NCBI GenBank assembly: GCA_025774935.1
Contig: JALGZK010000013.1
Coordinates: forward strand, 26,391-90,390
Source of the DNA: a bacterium
GTDB taxonomy: Bacteria; Joyebacterota; Joyebacteria; Joyebacterales; Joyebacteraceae
DNA: 64,000 bases
Direction: 5' to 3'
The notes below the pieces were generated by a model. That model ran no database searches. It was not told the origin of the DNA and was given only the letters and a program-made list of their open reading frames with translations. A program made the position numbers and the translations under genes. Positions 8,814-17,649 of the stretch are shown here, piece by piece (position 1 is the stretch's first letter; the number at the start of each line of letters is the position of its first letter).

Positions 8814-9587
8814 CTAGAAGATGACTGACCTGACGAGAATTCCGGTCGCAATCGCGACCAGGATGCTCGCGAGTGTACCGATGATGCGGTAGCAGTTCAC
8901 GGTCTCCTTCTCGGAGCCCGTGCCGAGTCTCAGACCCCTCACGGCGACCACGATCCCGAGCGCTATCCACTGGTTGAGGATGACGAGCGTGAACATGAGG
9001 AAGCGCTCGAGGTAGCCGATCACGCGCTCCATCTCGTACGTGTCCGGCTCCCCGGCCTTCCGCTCGGGAACGACGCCGGGGAAGCGCTGCTGCAGTTTCA
9101 GAACGACCATTGAGCCGCCCCGCGCGTTCAGGACGTAGCCCGCGAAGAGCACGGCGCCGGTCCGGAGCCACCCGAGCCAGACGCCCGGATACGGGATCAG
9201 TATGCCTCTCTGCGCGCCGTGCCCTCGGAGGATCACGAACGCGGCCAGGACCGTCGCCACGTGAAGTCCCTGATCGAGGAAGAAGGCGGCGAGCGACTTG
9301 CCCCACTCGCCCCCGAGATGGATCCTCACCGCATCGACAGCAGTGTGGATCAACGCGATCGCGGCGACGGCCGCCGCGATGGTCCAGCTCATGAAGGGAG
9401 CAAGCACCGCCAGGTGAGTGGCGAACGTCCAGAACCCGTGCTCGAGGAGAGCCCCGGCGCTCGTCTCCTTACGCTTGGCGACGCCCTGCGTCTGCACGAG
9501 GAAGTCCGCGAGAACGTGTCCGACCACGAGGAGGATGAGGAGCGTCTCGGACCTGTCTCCGAGCGCGAAGCCCAATCGGTACGTCAT
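8814..9587 (-). CDS. DUF3307 family membrane protein
   Basis: A 257-residue integral membrane protein with about six hydrophobic segments. The N-terminal half fits DUF3307: GHVLADFLVQTQGVAKRK (about 22-40), a conserved His in LLEHGFWTFATHLAVL, an IHTAVDAVR segment, and FFLDQGLHVATVL. The conserved His/Asp residues lie at membrane edges. The function of the family is unknown. It lies between birA and coaX with 64-bp and 30-bp gaps and is probably co-transcribed. Confidence 0.7.
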   Translation of the reverse strand: MTYRLGFALGDRSETLLILLVVGHVLADFLVQTQGVAKRKETSAGALLEHGFWTFATHLAVLAPFMSWTIAAAVAAIALIHTAVDAVRIHLGGEWGKSLAAFFLDQGLHVATVLAAFVILRGHGAQRGILIPYPGVWLGWLRTGAVLFAGYVLNARGGSMVVLKLQQRFPGVVPERKAGEPDTYEMERVIGYLERFLMFTLVILNQWIALGIVVAVRGLRLGTGSEKETVNCYRIIGTLASILVAIATGILVRSVIF

Positions 9588-9651
9588 TCGTCTCCCCTCT
9601 CCCCGTCTGCTCCGGGCGGCGCCTCGCCGCGCACCAGACGACTCCCCGATG

Positions 9652-10431
9652 TTACGACGAGATCACCGTCAGCGTCACGTCCCCGATCGGGAGTACCTTC
9701 TCCTGAGCCCCGGCGGGAAGCCTCACGATGATCCCGCCGTCGTCGTCGAGCGCGTGCACCGTCCCCTCGAGGATCTTCCCCCTGGCCGTCACACGCACCT
9801 GCTGCCCGAAGACGACCGAGAGCTCCCGCCACTCCTCCACGAGCTCGTGGTGGTCCGGGCTCTTATATAGGAAGTACCGCGTCTCGAACTCGCGCGCGAT
9901 CCGCGCGAGGAGCGCTCCACGCACGAACGTACGCCCGGTCTCCCGGAGGAGGGAGGTCGCCTCGTACCACTCGAGGTCCGGCAGGTCCTCGGGCGCGACG
10001 TTCACGTTCAGCCCGACGCCCACGACGAGCGCCCCGTTCCCTCCCGTCTCGACCATGATGCCCGCGAGCTTCCTGCCGTCGACGACGACGTCGTTCGGCC
10101 ACTTGATGCTCGTGGCGATCCCGGCCGCGTCGCCGGCGGCCCGCGCCACCGCGAGCGCGCCCACGATCGAGAGACCACCCGCCCGCTCCGCAGTGAGGTG
10201 GGGCCTCAGCACGACGGAGAACCAGAGACCGCCCTCGGGAGAGTGCCACGCGCTCCCGCGCCTCCCCCGCCCGGACGCCTGGGTCTCCGCCAGGACGATC
10301 GTTCCCTCCGGCGCGCCGCCCTGCGCGATGCGCCTGGCGACGTCGTTCGTCGAACCGACCTTCCCGAACGAGTGGATCCGCCAGGCGATCCGCCGGCTGC
10401 GGCCTTCTTCCTGATCGCTTCCGTTCGTCAC
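9652..10431 (-). CDS. birA: Biotin-[acetyl-CoA-carboxylase] ligase, monofunctional
   Basis: A 259-residue biotin protein ligase that activates biotin as biotinyl-AMP and attaches it to a Lys of carboxyl-carrier proteins. Seen: the substrate start VGSTNDVA, the adenylate loop GRGRRG (in ASGRGRRGSAWHSP), the catalytic IKWPNDVVVDGRKLAGI, and the small C-terminal SH3-like domain. There is no N-terminal winged helix, so it is a class I ligase without the repressor role of E. coli BirA. The start is GTG 10431, which overlaps the nadC stop as GTGA, so it is probably translationally coupled. Confidence 0.92.
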   Translation of the reverse strand: MTNGSDQEEGRSRRIAWRIHSFGKVGSTNDVARRIAQGGAPEGTIVLAETQASGRGRRGSAWHSPEGGLWFSVVLRPHLTAERAGGLSIVGALAVARAAGDAAGIATSIKWPNDVVVDGRKLAGIMVETGGNGALVVGVGLNVNVAPEDLPDLEWYEATSLLRETGRTFVRGALLARIAREFETRYFLYKSPDHHELVEEWRELSVVFGQQVRVTARGKILEGTVHALDDDGGIIVRLPAGAQEKVLPIGDVTLTVISS

Positions 10432-11276
10432 GACCGTTCCTCTAGATCGAGCGAGAGATCGAGCGCGGGGGCCGAGTGGGTGAGAGCGCCCACGGAGATG
10501 AAGTCGGGGCCGAGCTCCGCGATCGCGCGGAGTCCTTCGAGCGTGACGCCGCCCGAGACTTCCACCTCCGGCGCCGGGTCGTGCGCGCGCGCCGCCGCGA
10601 TCGCCTCGCGCATCCCGTCGAGCGTCATGTTGTCGAGCATGATGCGGTCGGCGCCGGCCTCGATCGCCTCCTCGAGACCCGCGAGATCGGTAACCTCGAC
10701 CTCTACCTTGAGAGCGGGCTCCGCGGCCCGGACCCCCTCGACCGCCGGACGGATGCCTCCCGCCGCGACGATGTGGTTGTCCTTGATGAGGGCCATGTCC
10801 CAGAGCCCCATGCGGTGGTTCGCACCGCCCCCGACGGCGACCGCGTACTTCTCGAGGTGCCGCATGCCGGGGGTCGTCTTCCTCGTGTCCGTGACCGTGG
10901 CGCCGGTCCCTTCGATCTCGGCCGCGTAGCGGGACGCCGCGGTCGCGACGCCGGAGAGGCGCTGGAGGAAGTTCAACGCCGTCCGCTCGCCGGTCAGGAT
11001 CGTGCGCGTTGGACCCTCGACCGTCGCGACGACGAGCCCCGGCGTGACGGGTGAGCCCTCCTCGATGAGGGGCGTCACCTCGACGGCGGGCCCGAGCGCG
11101 CTCAGGACCACCTCGACGACCGGCATGCCCGCGAGGACGCCTTCCTCCTTCGCGACGATCCTCCCGAAGGACACGTGCTCCTCGGGGATCGTGGCGACCG
11201 TCGTGACGTCGCCCGTCCCGATGTCCTCCTCGAGCGCCAGCCTGACGATAATGCTCACGGCCTCCTCGAACGTCAT
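10428..11276 (-). CDS. nadC: Nicotinate-nucleotide pyrophosphorylase (carboxylating)
   Basis: A 282-residue quinolinate phosphoribosyltransferase, which makes nicotinate mononucleotide from quinolinate and PRPP in de novo NAD synthesis. The sequence shows the family order: [12 protein letters not shown] near the N-terminus, [32 protein letters not shown], the [10 protein letters not shown] phosphate-binding segment, LIKDNHI, and DRIMLDNM. It overlaps uvrB upstream (ATGA) and birA downstream (GTGA). nadA and nadB are not in the window. Confidence 0.96.
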   Translation of the reverse strand: MTFEEAVSIIVRLALEEDIGTGDVTTVATIPEEHVSFGRIVAKEEGVLAGMPVVEVVLSALGPAVEVTPLIEEGSPVTPGLVVATVEGPTRTILTGERTALNFLQRLSGVATAASRYAAEIEGTGATVTDTRKTTPGMRHLEKYAVAVGGGANHRMGLWDMALIKDNHIVAAGGIRPAVEGVRAAEPALKVEVEVTDLAGLEEAIEAGADRIMLDNMTLDGMREAIAAARAHDPAPEVEVSGGVTLEGLRAIAELGPDFISVGALTHSAPALDLSLDLEERS

Positions 11277-13459
11277 CGCTTCTTCCCCCGCTTCCGGTCA
11301 GGGCTGTCTGGCCCGTGCAGGACCCCGTCGTGCTTCTTCTTCGGCTTCTGCGCGCCATTCGAGCGTCGCGACCTCGGGAGCGTCTGCGGCCGGCCCTGGC
11401 CGCCGCCCCATCGCTTCCCGTCCGGGCCGGACTCTGGGGCGCTCGCCCCCGTCGCCTTCGACGTCCGGGCGTCGAGCTCGCCCGCCATCCTGAGCTCGTC
11501 GATCCTGTCCCGGAGGGAAGCGGCCTTCTCGAACTCGAGCCGGGCCGCGGCTCCGATCATCTGCTCCTCGAGGATAGCCATCATCTGTTCGCGGTCGAGA
11601 GCCGGGTCGAGCTCCAGCATCTCCGCGTCGTGCTCGTAGTCCGCCTTGGCGTCCGCGACCGCCGTCGCGCGCATGATCTCGTCGACCGACTTGACGATGC
11701 TCCTGGGCTCGATCCCGTGCTTCTCGTTGTACGCCATCTGCAGGTTGCGCCGGCGCGACATCTCCGTGAGCGCGCGCTCCATCGATCCTGTCACCCTGTC
11801 GGCGTAGAGGATGACCTTCCCGCCCAGATTCCGCGCGGCGCGCCCGGACGTCTGGATGAGCGACGTGTCGGATCGGAGGAACCCCTCCTTGTCGGCGTCG
11901 AGCACGGCGACGAGCGAGACCTCGGGGAGATCGAGCCCCTCCCGGAGGAGGTTGATCCCGACGAGCACGTCGAACTCGCCGAGCCGGAGCCCCCGGATGA
12001 TCTCCACCCGCTCGAGCGCGTCGATGTCAGAGTGGAGGTACCGGACGCGGACCCCGAACCCGTGCAGGTAGTCGGTCAGGTCCTCCGACATCCGCTTCGT
12101 GAGCGTCGTCACGAGCACGCGCCCTCCGCCCTCCACCTGTCCGCGGATCTCCTCGAGCAGGTCGTCGACCTGGCCCTCGACGGGCCGGACGACGATCTCG
12201 GGGTCCACCAGACCCGTCGGGCGGATGATCTGCTCCACCACGACGCCCTCGCTCTTTTCGAGCTCATAGGGGCCGGGCGTCGCCGAGACGAACACGACCT
12301 GGTGCATGAATCCCTCGAACTCCTCGAAGACGAGCGGGCGGTTGTCGAGCGCCGACGGCAGCCGGAACCCGTACTTGACGAGCGTCTCCTTCCGCGACCG
12401 GTCGCCGCGGAACATCCCGCGGAGCTGCGGCACGGCGACGTGAGACTCGTCGATGAACAGGAGGAAGTCGTCCGGGAAGTAGTCCAGGAGAACCGCCGGC
12501 CGCTCCCCCGGGGCGCGTCCGGAGAGGTGGCGGGAGTAGTTCTCGATCCCGGAGCAGTAGCCCATCTCGCGCATCATCTCGATGTCGAACCGCGTGCGCT
12601 GCTCGATCCGCTGCGCCTCGAGGAGCTTGCCCTCCGCCTTGAACTTCCCGAGCTGCTCCGTAAGCTCAGCCTCGATTCCCTTGATGGCGAACTCGACGTT
12701 CTCCGGGGTCGTCACCCAGTGCTTCGCCGGGTAGATGGAGATCCTCTCGAGATCCTCCACCGGCTTCCTCGTCACGAGGTCGACGATCGAGATCTTCTCG
12801 ACCTCGTCGCCGAAGAACTCGATCCGGATCGCCCGCTCCTCGTACGACGGCCGGACCTCGATAACGTCGCCGCGGACGCGGAAGGTACCCCGCGCGAACT
12901 CGACGTCGTTCCGGTCGTACTGCATGTCGACGAGCTCCCGGAGCATCGCGTCGCGATCGCGGTGCTGGCCGACCTCGAGCGCCAGGAGGAGCTCACGGTA
13001 GACCTCGGGCGAACCGAGCCCGTAGATGCACGAGACGGACGCCACGATGATCACGTCGCGCCGCTCGAGGAGCGACGCCGTCGCCCGGAGCCGAAGCCGG
13101 TCGATCTCGTCGTTGATGTCGGCGTCCTTCTCGATGTAGGTGTCGGTGACCGGGACGTAGGCCTCGGGCTGGTAGTAGTCGTAGTAGCTCACGAAGTACT
13201 CGACCGCGTTCTCCGGGAAGAACGACCGGAACTCCGCGAAGAGCTGGGCGGCAAGCGTCTTGTTGTGAGAGATGATGAGAGCGGGACGGTTGAACGTCGC
13301 GATCACGTTCGCGATCGTGAACGTCTTCCCCGACCCCGTCACGCCGAGGAGCGTCTGGTGGTGGTCGGCGCGCTCGATCCCCTGGACGAGCTCCTTGATC
13401 GCGTTCCCCTGGTCGCCCTGGGGCTCGAATCCCGACACGAGTTCGAACTGCTTCTCCAC
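11273..13459 (-). CDS. uvrB: Excinuclease ABC subunit UvrB
   Basis: A 728-residue helicase-like DNA damage-verification subunit of nucleotide excision repair. Walker A GVTGSGKT at residues 39-46, the beta-hairpin [12 protein letters not shown] around 92-103, DESHVAVPQ in the helicase core, SGRAARN, and the C-terminal UVR motif (near 630-660, [18 protein letters not shown]). After the UVR motif is a basic, low-complexity tail of about 65 residues ending KRGKKR, longer than in most UvrB proteins. The start is GTG 13459. It heads a uvrB-nadC-birA unit with 4-base overlaps; a 195-bp gap separates it from the rodZ-like gene. Confidence 0.97.
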   Translation of the reverse strand: MEKQFELVSGFEPQGDQGNAIKELVQGIERADHHQTLLGVTGSGKTFTIANVIATFNRPALIISHNKTLAAQLFAEFRSFFPENAVEYFVSYYDYYQPEAYVPVTDTYIEKDADINDEIDRLRLRATASLLERRDVIIVASVSCIYGLGSPEVYRELLLALEVGQHRDRDAMLRELVDMQYDRNDVEFARGTFRVRGDVIEVRPSYEERAIRIEFFGDEVEKISIVDLVTRKPVEDLERISIYPAKHWVTTPENVEFAIKGIEAELTEQLGKFKAEGKLLEAQRIEQRTRFDIEMMREMGYCSGIENYSRHLSGRAPGERPAVLLDYFPDDFLLFIDESHVAVPQLRGMFRGDRSRKETLVKYGFRLPSALDNRPLVFEEFEGFMHQVVFVSATPGPYELEKSEGVVVEQIIRPTGLVDPEIVVRPVEGQVDDLLEEIRGQVEGGGRVLVTTLTKRMSEDLTDYLHGFGVRVRYLHSDIDALERVEIIRGLRLGEFDVLVGINLLREGLDLPEVSLVAVLDADKEGFLRSDTSLIQTSGRAARNLGGKVILYADRVTGSMERALTEMSRRRNLQMAYNEKHGIEPRSIVKSVDEIMRATAVADAKADYEHDAEMLELDPALDREQMMAILEEQMIGAAARLEFEKAASLRDRIDELRMAGELDARTSKATGASAPESGPDGKRWGGGQGRPQTLPRSRRSNGAQKPKKKHDGVLHGPDSPDRKRGKKR

Positions 13460-13484
13460 GCGCTCACCCGCTCCGTTCTCTGCG

Positions 13485-13514
13485 TCCGTTCGTCGCTTCC
13501 GTTCGTCGCTTCCG
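13485..13514. repeat. Short tandem repeat, two copies of a 13-mer
   Basis: TCCGTTCGTCGCT occurs twice head-to-tail with a partial third copy (TCCG), in the gap between the rodZ-like gene and uvrB. No function is evident. Confidence 0.6.
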
Positions 13515-13654
13515 CCCGGCGCTCCCGGCAGCCCCTCACTCCGTCCGGCCGCACCCGGCCCGTCCCCCGAGAACGAGGCGTCCCGGGCCAGGCCGCGGGA
13601 CGCCGTGTTCTGGACGGGGCCACGACCGCTCCCCCGCCTGTTCCTGAGTCGAGT

Positions 13655-14464
13655 CTACTCCCTGATGCCGTCTTCTGTCACCACCAGGCCCTCGACGAGC
13701 CGCCGGTCCGAGCCCGCGGTTCCGAGCGGCTCTCCGTTCAGGAAGAGATCGAGCCCGCCGCCGTTCCCGACGTCGAGCGTGAACTCCTCCTCCGCCTCCC
13801 AGAGGCGCCGCTGGCCGGGGAGCATCGTGATGTCGGTGACGACCTCGCCGTCGACCGCGACCTTCACCCACGTGCGCTCGCGCGCGACCGCCATGAGCTC
13901 GAGCTTGTTCCAGACGATCATCGTGTCCTCGGGCGCCGCTTCGTTCTGCCCTTCCACGACGATCGGGGCCTCGAGGACCTGCTCCTGACCCTCAGGATCT
14001 TCGGCGTCCCCTGAGTTGCCCGCGTTCCCGGCTTCCGTCTGACCGGCGGCGGCGGGGTCGTACTCGAGGGGCGGCGCAGGCTGTGACACCCACTTCACGA
14101 CGAGGACGATCACCACGATCGCGACGACGACACCGGCCGCGATCAGCGCCCAGCGCCGCTCGAAGCTCTTCCGCCGCTCGTGGATCTCGACCTCCACCGC
14201 GTCCCACTCGTCCAGCTCGTCGGACTCCTGCTGCTGCGTGAACCGGAGGTACATCTGGACAACGTCTTCCTCGTCGAGCCCGAGGAAGTGCGCGTAAGTG
14301 CGGAGGTGTCCCTTGACGTAGACGGCCGCCGGGAGCGCGCTGAAGCGATCGTCTTCGAGCGACTCGACGATCGAGCGGCTCATCCGCGTGGCCTTCACCA
14401 CGTCGTCTACCGTCCGGCCCTGGGACTCGCGTGTCGTTCTGAGGAGCTCGCCCACGGACTCCAT
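13655..14464 (-). CDS. RodZ-like protein: cytoplasmic HTH, one TM, periplasmic DUF4115-like domain
   Basis: A 269-residue protein with the RodZ layout. Residues about 3-75 form an HTH_25 helix-turn-helix domain (LLRTTRESQGRTVDDVVKAT, and LPAAVYVKGHLRTYA, which is very typical). Then come an acidic and a basic linker, a single transmembrane helix (about 120-142, AAGVVVAIVVIVLVVKWV), and a periplasmic domain of about 125 residues with a DUF4115-like end. RodZ links MreB to the cell-wall elongation machinery; here that role is by analogy. ATG 14464 is chosen because GGGAGG lies 6 bases upstream. Its neighbours are uppP and DUF4139, consistent with an envelope role. Confidence 0.8.
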   Translation of the reverse strand: MESVGELLRTTRESQGRTVDDVVKATRMSRSIVESLEDDRFSALPAAVYVKGHLRTYAHFLGLDEEDVVQMYLRFTQQQESDELDEWDAVEVEIHERRKSFERRWALIAAGVVVAIVVIVLVVKWVSQPAPPLEYDPAAAGQTEAGNAGNSGDAEDPEGQEQVLEAPIVVEGQNEAAPEDTMIVWNKLELMAVARERTWVKVAVDGEVVTDITMLPGQRRLWEAEEEFTLDVGNGGGLDLFLNGEPLGTAGSDRRLVEGLVVTEDGIRE

Positions 14465-14512
14465 GGCTGCCTCCCGGGCACGGCCCCGCGCCGCCGCGCC
14501 TGGCAACTGACC

Positions 14513-15883
14513 CTAGTACTCGTATCGAACGGTGTACTGGACTATCGTCTCGCCGTCGGCCTCGACGGGCACCTGGAACTCGATCGTGTGCGCCTCGACC
14601 TTCTCGTACTCGAGCGACGTCTCCGTGACCGTCCAGAACCCGTGCGGGTGCTCGACGACCCTGACGACCACGTCCTCTTCCTTGTGGTTCCGGACGCTGA
14701 TCTCGTAGTCCTCCTCGTGGACGCGGTTCGTGATCTTCCGCGAGGCCAGCACCGTCCTCTCGGCCTTCACGTCGAACGCGTTCCCCATGAGGAGCGCGAC
14801 GTCCTCGTCCTTCGGCGTGTGGTCGAGCCTGTCCTCGCCGATGAACTGGAGGTCGCCGATCGAGTCCTCCTTGTACATCCGGACCTTGCCCGCGGGAAGC
14901 GCGCGGCCGAGCCCCGCCTCCTCCGAGTTCACGAACTCGAGGAGCACCCTGACGTCGCTGCCGCGGTACGAGTCGAACTCGAGCACCTTGTCGACCACCA
15001 CGCCTGTGCTTGGGAAGAACGAGAGCTGCTTGATCTCGCGGTCGGCTACGGTGGCCGGGGTATCGAGCTTGTAGAGGTAGTACTCGAAGAGCTGCTCCTC
15101 GGCAAACGCAGGGGCCTCGGCCATCATCTCGAGAGCCACGTCGGCCTTGAGCCCGCGCGCCATCGGCATCGGCTCGCGCACGCGGTGCACGTCGCCGGCC
15201 ACGAGGTCGAGCCGCGCGTCCTTGTAGCTCGCTCCCGAGCGGTTGTCGATCGACACCCACGCGGCGAGATCGATCTCCGTGTCGTCGTCGTTGATGACAC
15301 CGACGTACTCGGCGTGCCAGTTGATGCTCGAGGTCATGTAGGTGACCTCGACCAGCCGGTCGCCGGCCTTCTCGGCGCCGATCTTCCACACGAGGGTCGG
15401 CTTCGAGATGAGCCCCTCGGGGAGCATCGGGAACCTGATGTACATGACCTTCTCGCGGCTGATCACCGCCACCGGACCCGCACCCCTCCCCTGGTCGAGG
15501 ACGATCGCCGCGGAGTCGACGGAGACGAGCCTCCCGCTGAAGAGGTCGGCGTCCTCCGTCACGACGTCGATGTCCTTCTCGAGGTAGCGCTCGAGGATCT
15601 TCGACGAGCTGGCGAGGTCGAACCTGTAGTTCTGTTCCCAGACCGACGCGTCGTCCCCGTCGAGCACCTTGAAGTGGACGCTCGTCGGGTCGATGCGCTG
15701 CGCGACGTTCCGGAACGGGACCTCGCTCACGCCTTCCGGGATCTCGATCGACCGGACGTCCTTCACGAGCGCGAGGTCGGTGTTGTAGACCGTGATCGCC
15801 ACCCCCGGCCCTGGCTCGGGCGCCTGCGCGGCTGCCGAGACGGCGACGAGGATGGGCAGGATGATGAACAGACACCTTCTCAT
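14513..15883 (-). CDS. DUF4139 domain secreted protein
   Basis: A 456-residue protein with a signal peptide (MRRCLFIILPILVAVSAAAQA) and then a DUF4139-type sequence: an N-terminal beta region beginning ITVYNTDLALVKDVR and a C-terminal part with RKITNRVHEEDYEISVRNHK. Proteins of this family are exported and of unknown function; in FCB bacteria they are common surface or periplasmic proteins. The C-terminus QYTVRYEY fits a final beta strand. It lies 28 bp after uppP and 48 bp before the rodZ-like gene and is likely in their transcript. Confidence 0.8.
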   Translation of the reverse strand: MRRCLFIILPILVAVSAAAQAPEPGPGVAITVYNTDLALVKDVRSIEIPEGVSEVPFRNVAQRIDPTSVHFKVLDGDDASVWEQNYRFDLASSSKILERYLEKDIDVVTEDADLFSGRLVSVDSAAIVLDQGRGAGPVAVISREKVMYIRFPMLPEGLISKPTLVWKIGAEKAGDRLVEVTYMTSSINWHAEYVGVINDDDTEIDLAAWVSIDNRSGASYKDARLDLVAGDVHRVREPMPMARGLKADVALEMMAEAPAFAEEQLFEYYLYKLDTPATVADREIKQLSFFPSTGVVVDKVLEFDSYRGSDVRVLLEFVNSEEAGLGRALPAGKVRMYKEDSIGDLQFIGEDRLDHTPKDEDVALLMGNAFDVKAERTVLASRKITNRVHEEDYEISVRNHKEEDVVVRVVEHPHGFWTVTETSLEYEKVEAHTIEFQVPVEADGETIVQYTVRYEY

Positions 15884-15911
15884 GGGTTTCCCCCCTTTCG
15901 AAAGCGGCCAG

Positions 15912-16712
15912 CTAGCTTCTCACAAAACTGAGGATCAGTCCAATGATCCCGACGGCCCAGCAGTACCAGGCGAACCGGGAGAACTTGCCGGCCGTGACGG
16001 CCCGGAGGAGGATCATGATGGCCGGAATGGCCGACAGGAACGCCGCGACGGTCCCCGCGGCGATGGCGGCCCCGTGCGCCGCCCCCGCGTCGAGGGCGTC
16101 CCCGAGGCTCGCGGCGGTGGCCCCCAGGATGACCGGGATCGAGAGGAGGAACGCGAACTCGGCCGCGGCCCGCCTCTCGAGCCCCGCCCCGAAGCCCGCG
16201 GCGATCGTCGACCCCGACCGGGAGATCCCGGGCAGTATCGCGAGCGCCTGGGCGCACCCGATCACGATCGCGTCCTTCCGGGTCGTCGCGGTCTTCGTCC
16301 CCTCGGGGAACCTCCGCGTCGCCATCAGAATCACCCCCGTCGCGATCAGGAGGACCGACACGAGTGCCGGGCTCCCGAAGGCGGCTTCGACGCGGTCCTC
16401 GAGGAGGAACCCCACGACGCCCGCGGGGATCGTGCCGAGGAGGAGGTGGAATCCGAGCCGCGCGTTGTCCGCCTCGTGCGGGAGGCGGAAGACCCACCGG
16501 ACGACCGACGCGACGACCGCGATGACACGCTTCCAGAAGAAGATGACCACCGCGAGCGCCGTCCCGAAGTGGACGAACACCTCGAACGTGACGCCCGGGC
16601 TCTCGACGCCGAAGAACGACTCGGCGAGCGCGAGATGCCCCGAGCTCGAGACGGGCAGGAACTCGGTGAGCCCCTGGAGCACGCCGAGCAGGATCGCCTG
16701 GAGGATCGTCAT
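15912..16712 (-). CDS. uppP: Undecaprenyl-diphosphatase UppP/BacA
   Basis: A 266-residue membrane enzyme that removes a phosphate from undecaprenyl diphosphate, recycling the carrier lipid for peptidoglycan and surface polymers. The two catalytic motifs are present: GLTEFLPVSSSGHLAL (15-30) and the later LPGISRSGSTIAAG. About seven or eight hydrophobic helices, normal length. It lies 52 bp after the UbiA-type gene. It works together with the mraY-murG steps encoded at 54.9-59.9 kb. Confidence 0.96.
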   Translation of the reverse strand: MTILQAILLGVLQGLTEFLPVSSSGHLALAESFFGVESPGVTFEVFVHFGTALAVVIFFWKRVIAVVASVVRWVFRLPHEADNARLGFHLLLGTIPAGVVGFLLEDRVEAAFGSPALVSVLLIATGVILMATRRFPEGTKTATTRKDAIVIGCAQALAILPGISRSGSTIAAGFGAGLERRAAAEFAFLLSIPVILGATAASLGDALDAGAAHGAAIAAGTVAAFLSAIPAIMILLRAVTAGKFSRFAWYCWAVGIIGLILSFVRS

Positions 16713-16764
16713 GTGGATGAACTCCCCGGTTGGTCCGCGAGTGACGGCAGAAGCAGCGCCGGGA

Positions 16765-17649
16765 TCAGAACACTCCCGCGACGAACGCCACGAGCCCGAG
16801 CACCATCACGATCTTGAGCGCCCGCGAGAGCGCGCGAAACGTCTCGCGCGACGGCTCGGGCCGCGAGAGCACGAAGCGCCACCCGAGGATGCCCTCGAGG
16901 AGCACGACCACAGCGAGGTACCCCGGGCCGAAGTTCCCGAGAGCGTACGGGACGATCGCGAGCGCCATCGCCACGATCGCGACGAGCCTGGCCGCAGCGA
17001 GCGAGGCCGCGGGACCGGCCGCCACCGCGAGCGTGCGGACGTCCGTCGCCCGGTCGCCCTCGACGTCCTCCCCGTCCTTCACGATCTCCCGCGTGAGGTG
17101 GATCAGAAACGCGAGCCAGAACGGGAGGAAGGTCGCACCGACGTTCCGCTGCGTGATCCCTCCCATGAGGAGGGGCGACGCCGCGACCGCGGCCACGACG
17201 ACGTTCCCGGCTACCGGCGCGCCCTTGGCCGCGCTCGAGTAGAGGATCGTGAGGGCGACCCACGCAGCGACGAGCGTGAACGCCTGAATCCCCGGGCCGC
17301 CGGGGCGCGACAGCACGACCGCACACGCGAGCGCGGCGGCGTACCCGCCGAGACCGATCTCGCGGGCTCTCTGTGGTCTGATCCGGCCGGCCGCCACGGG
17401 CCGCTCAGGACGGTTCACGCGGTCGGTCGCGAGATCGGACACGTCGTTCAGCGCGTTCGCGCCCGACGTGGCGAAGAACGCGGCCGCGGCCCCGAGCGCC
17501 GCCGGCCCCCACGCGGTGGGCCGCGCCGCCACGAACGCCCCCACGAACACGGCCGCCGCGGCGATCGCGCCGTTCAGCGGCCGGACGAGCGACACGACTG
17601 CCGCGCCGTCAAATGCGGACCTGGACCCCTGCCCAGAGCTCCCAGCCAT
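16765..17649 (-). CDS. UbiA-superfamily prenyltransferase, DGGGP-synthase-like
   Basis: A 294-residue membrane enzyme with about eight or nine helices. The first Asp-rich motif is in ANALNDVSDLATDRVNRPE and is followed by RPVAAGRI; the second is DVEGDRATD. The start LVRPLNGAIAAAAVFVGAF and the spacing ND-x2-D-x3-D-x2-N-x-P resemble digeranylgeranylglyceryl phosphate synthases, which attach a second isoprenoid chain in archaeal-type ether lipids, more than quinone-pathway UbiA. Such genes are reported in FCB bacteria. A quinone or other prenyl acceptor remains possible. The predicted start (17649) overlaps the upstream barrel gene by 41 bases; an alternative GTG at 17595 would avoid this. Confidence 0.8.
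   Translation of the reverse strand: MAGSSGQGSRSAFDGAAVVSLVRPLNGAIAAAAVFVGAFVAARPTAWGPAALGAAAAFFATSGANALNDVSDLATDRVNRPERPVAAGRIRPQRAREIGLGGYAAALACAVVLSRPGGPGIQAFTLVAAWVALTILYSSAAKGAPVAGNVVVAAVAASPLLMGGITQRNVGATFLPFWLAFLIHLTREIVKDGEDVEGDRATDVRTLAVAAGPAASLAAARLVAIVAMALAIVPYALGNFGPGYLAVVVLLEGILGWRFVLSRPEPSRETFRALSRALKIVMVLGLVAFVAGVF

Noticed and set aside
11315..14014. 899-codon plus-strand open frame
   Set aside because: It is the antisense shadow of uvrB and the rodZ-like gene; the product is Arg/Asp/Leu/Val-rich without domains. The same applies to long frames at 1441-3666 (minus), 2544-4043 (plus) and 41744-45217 (plus).
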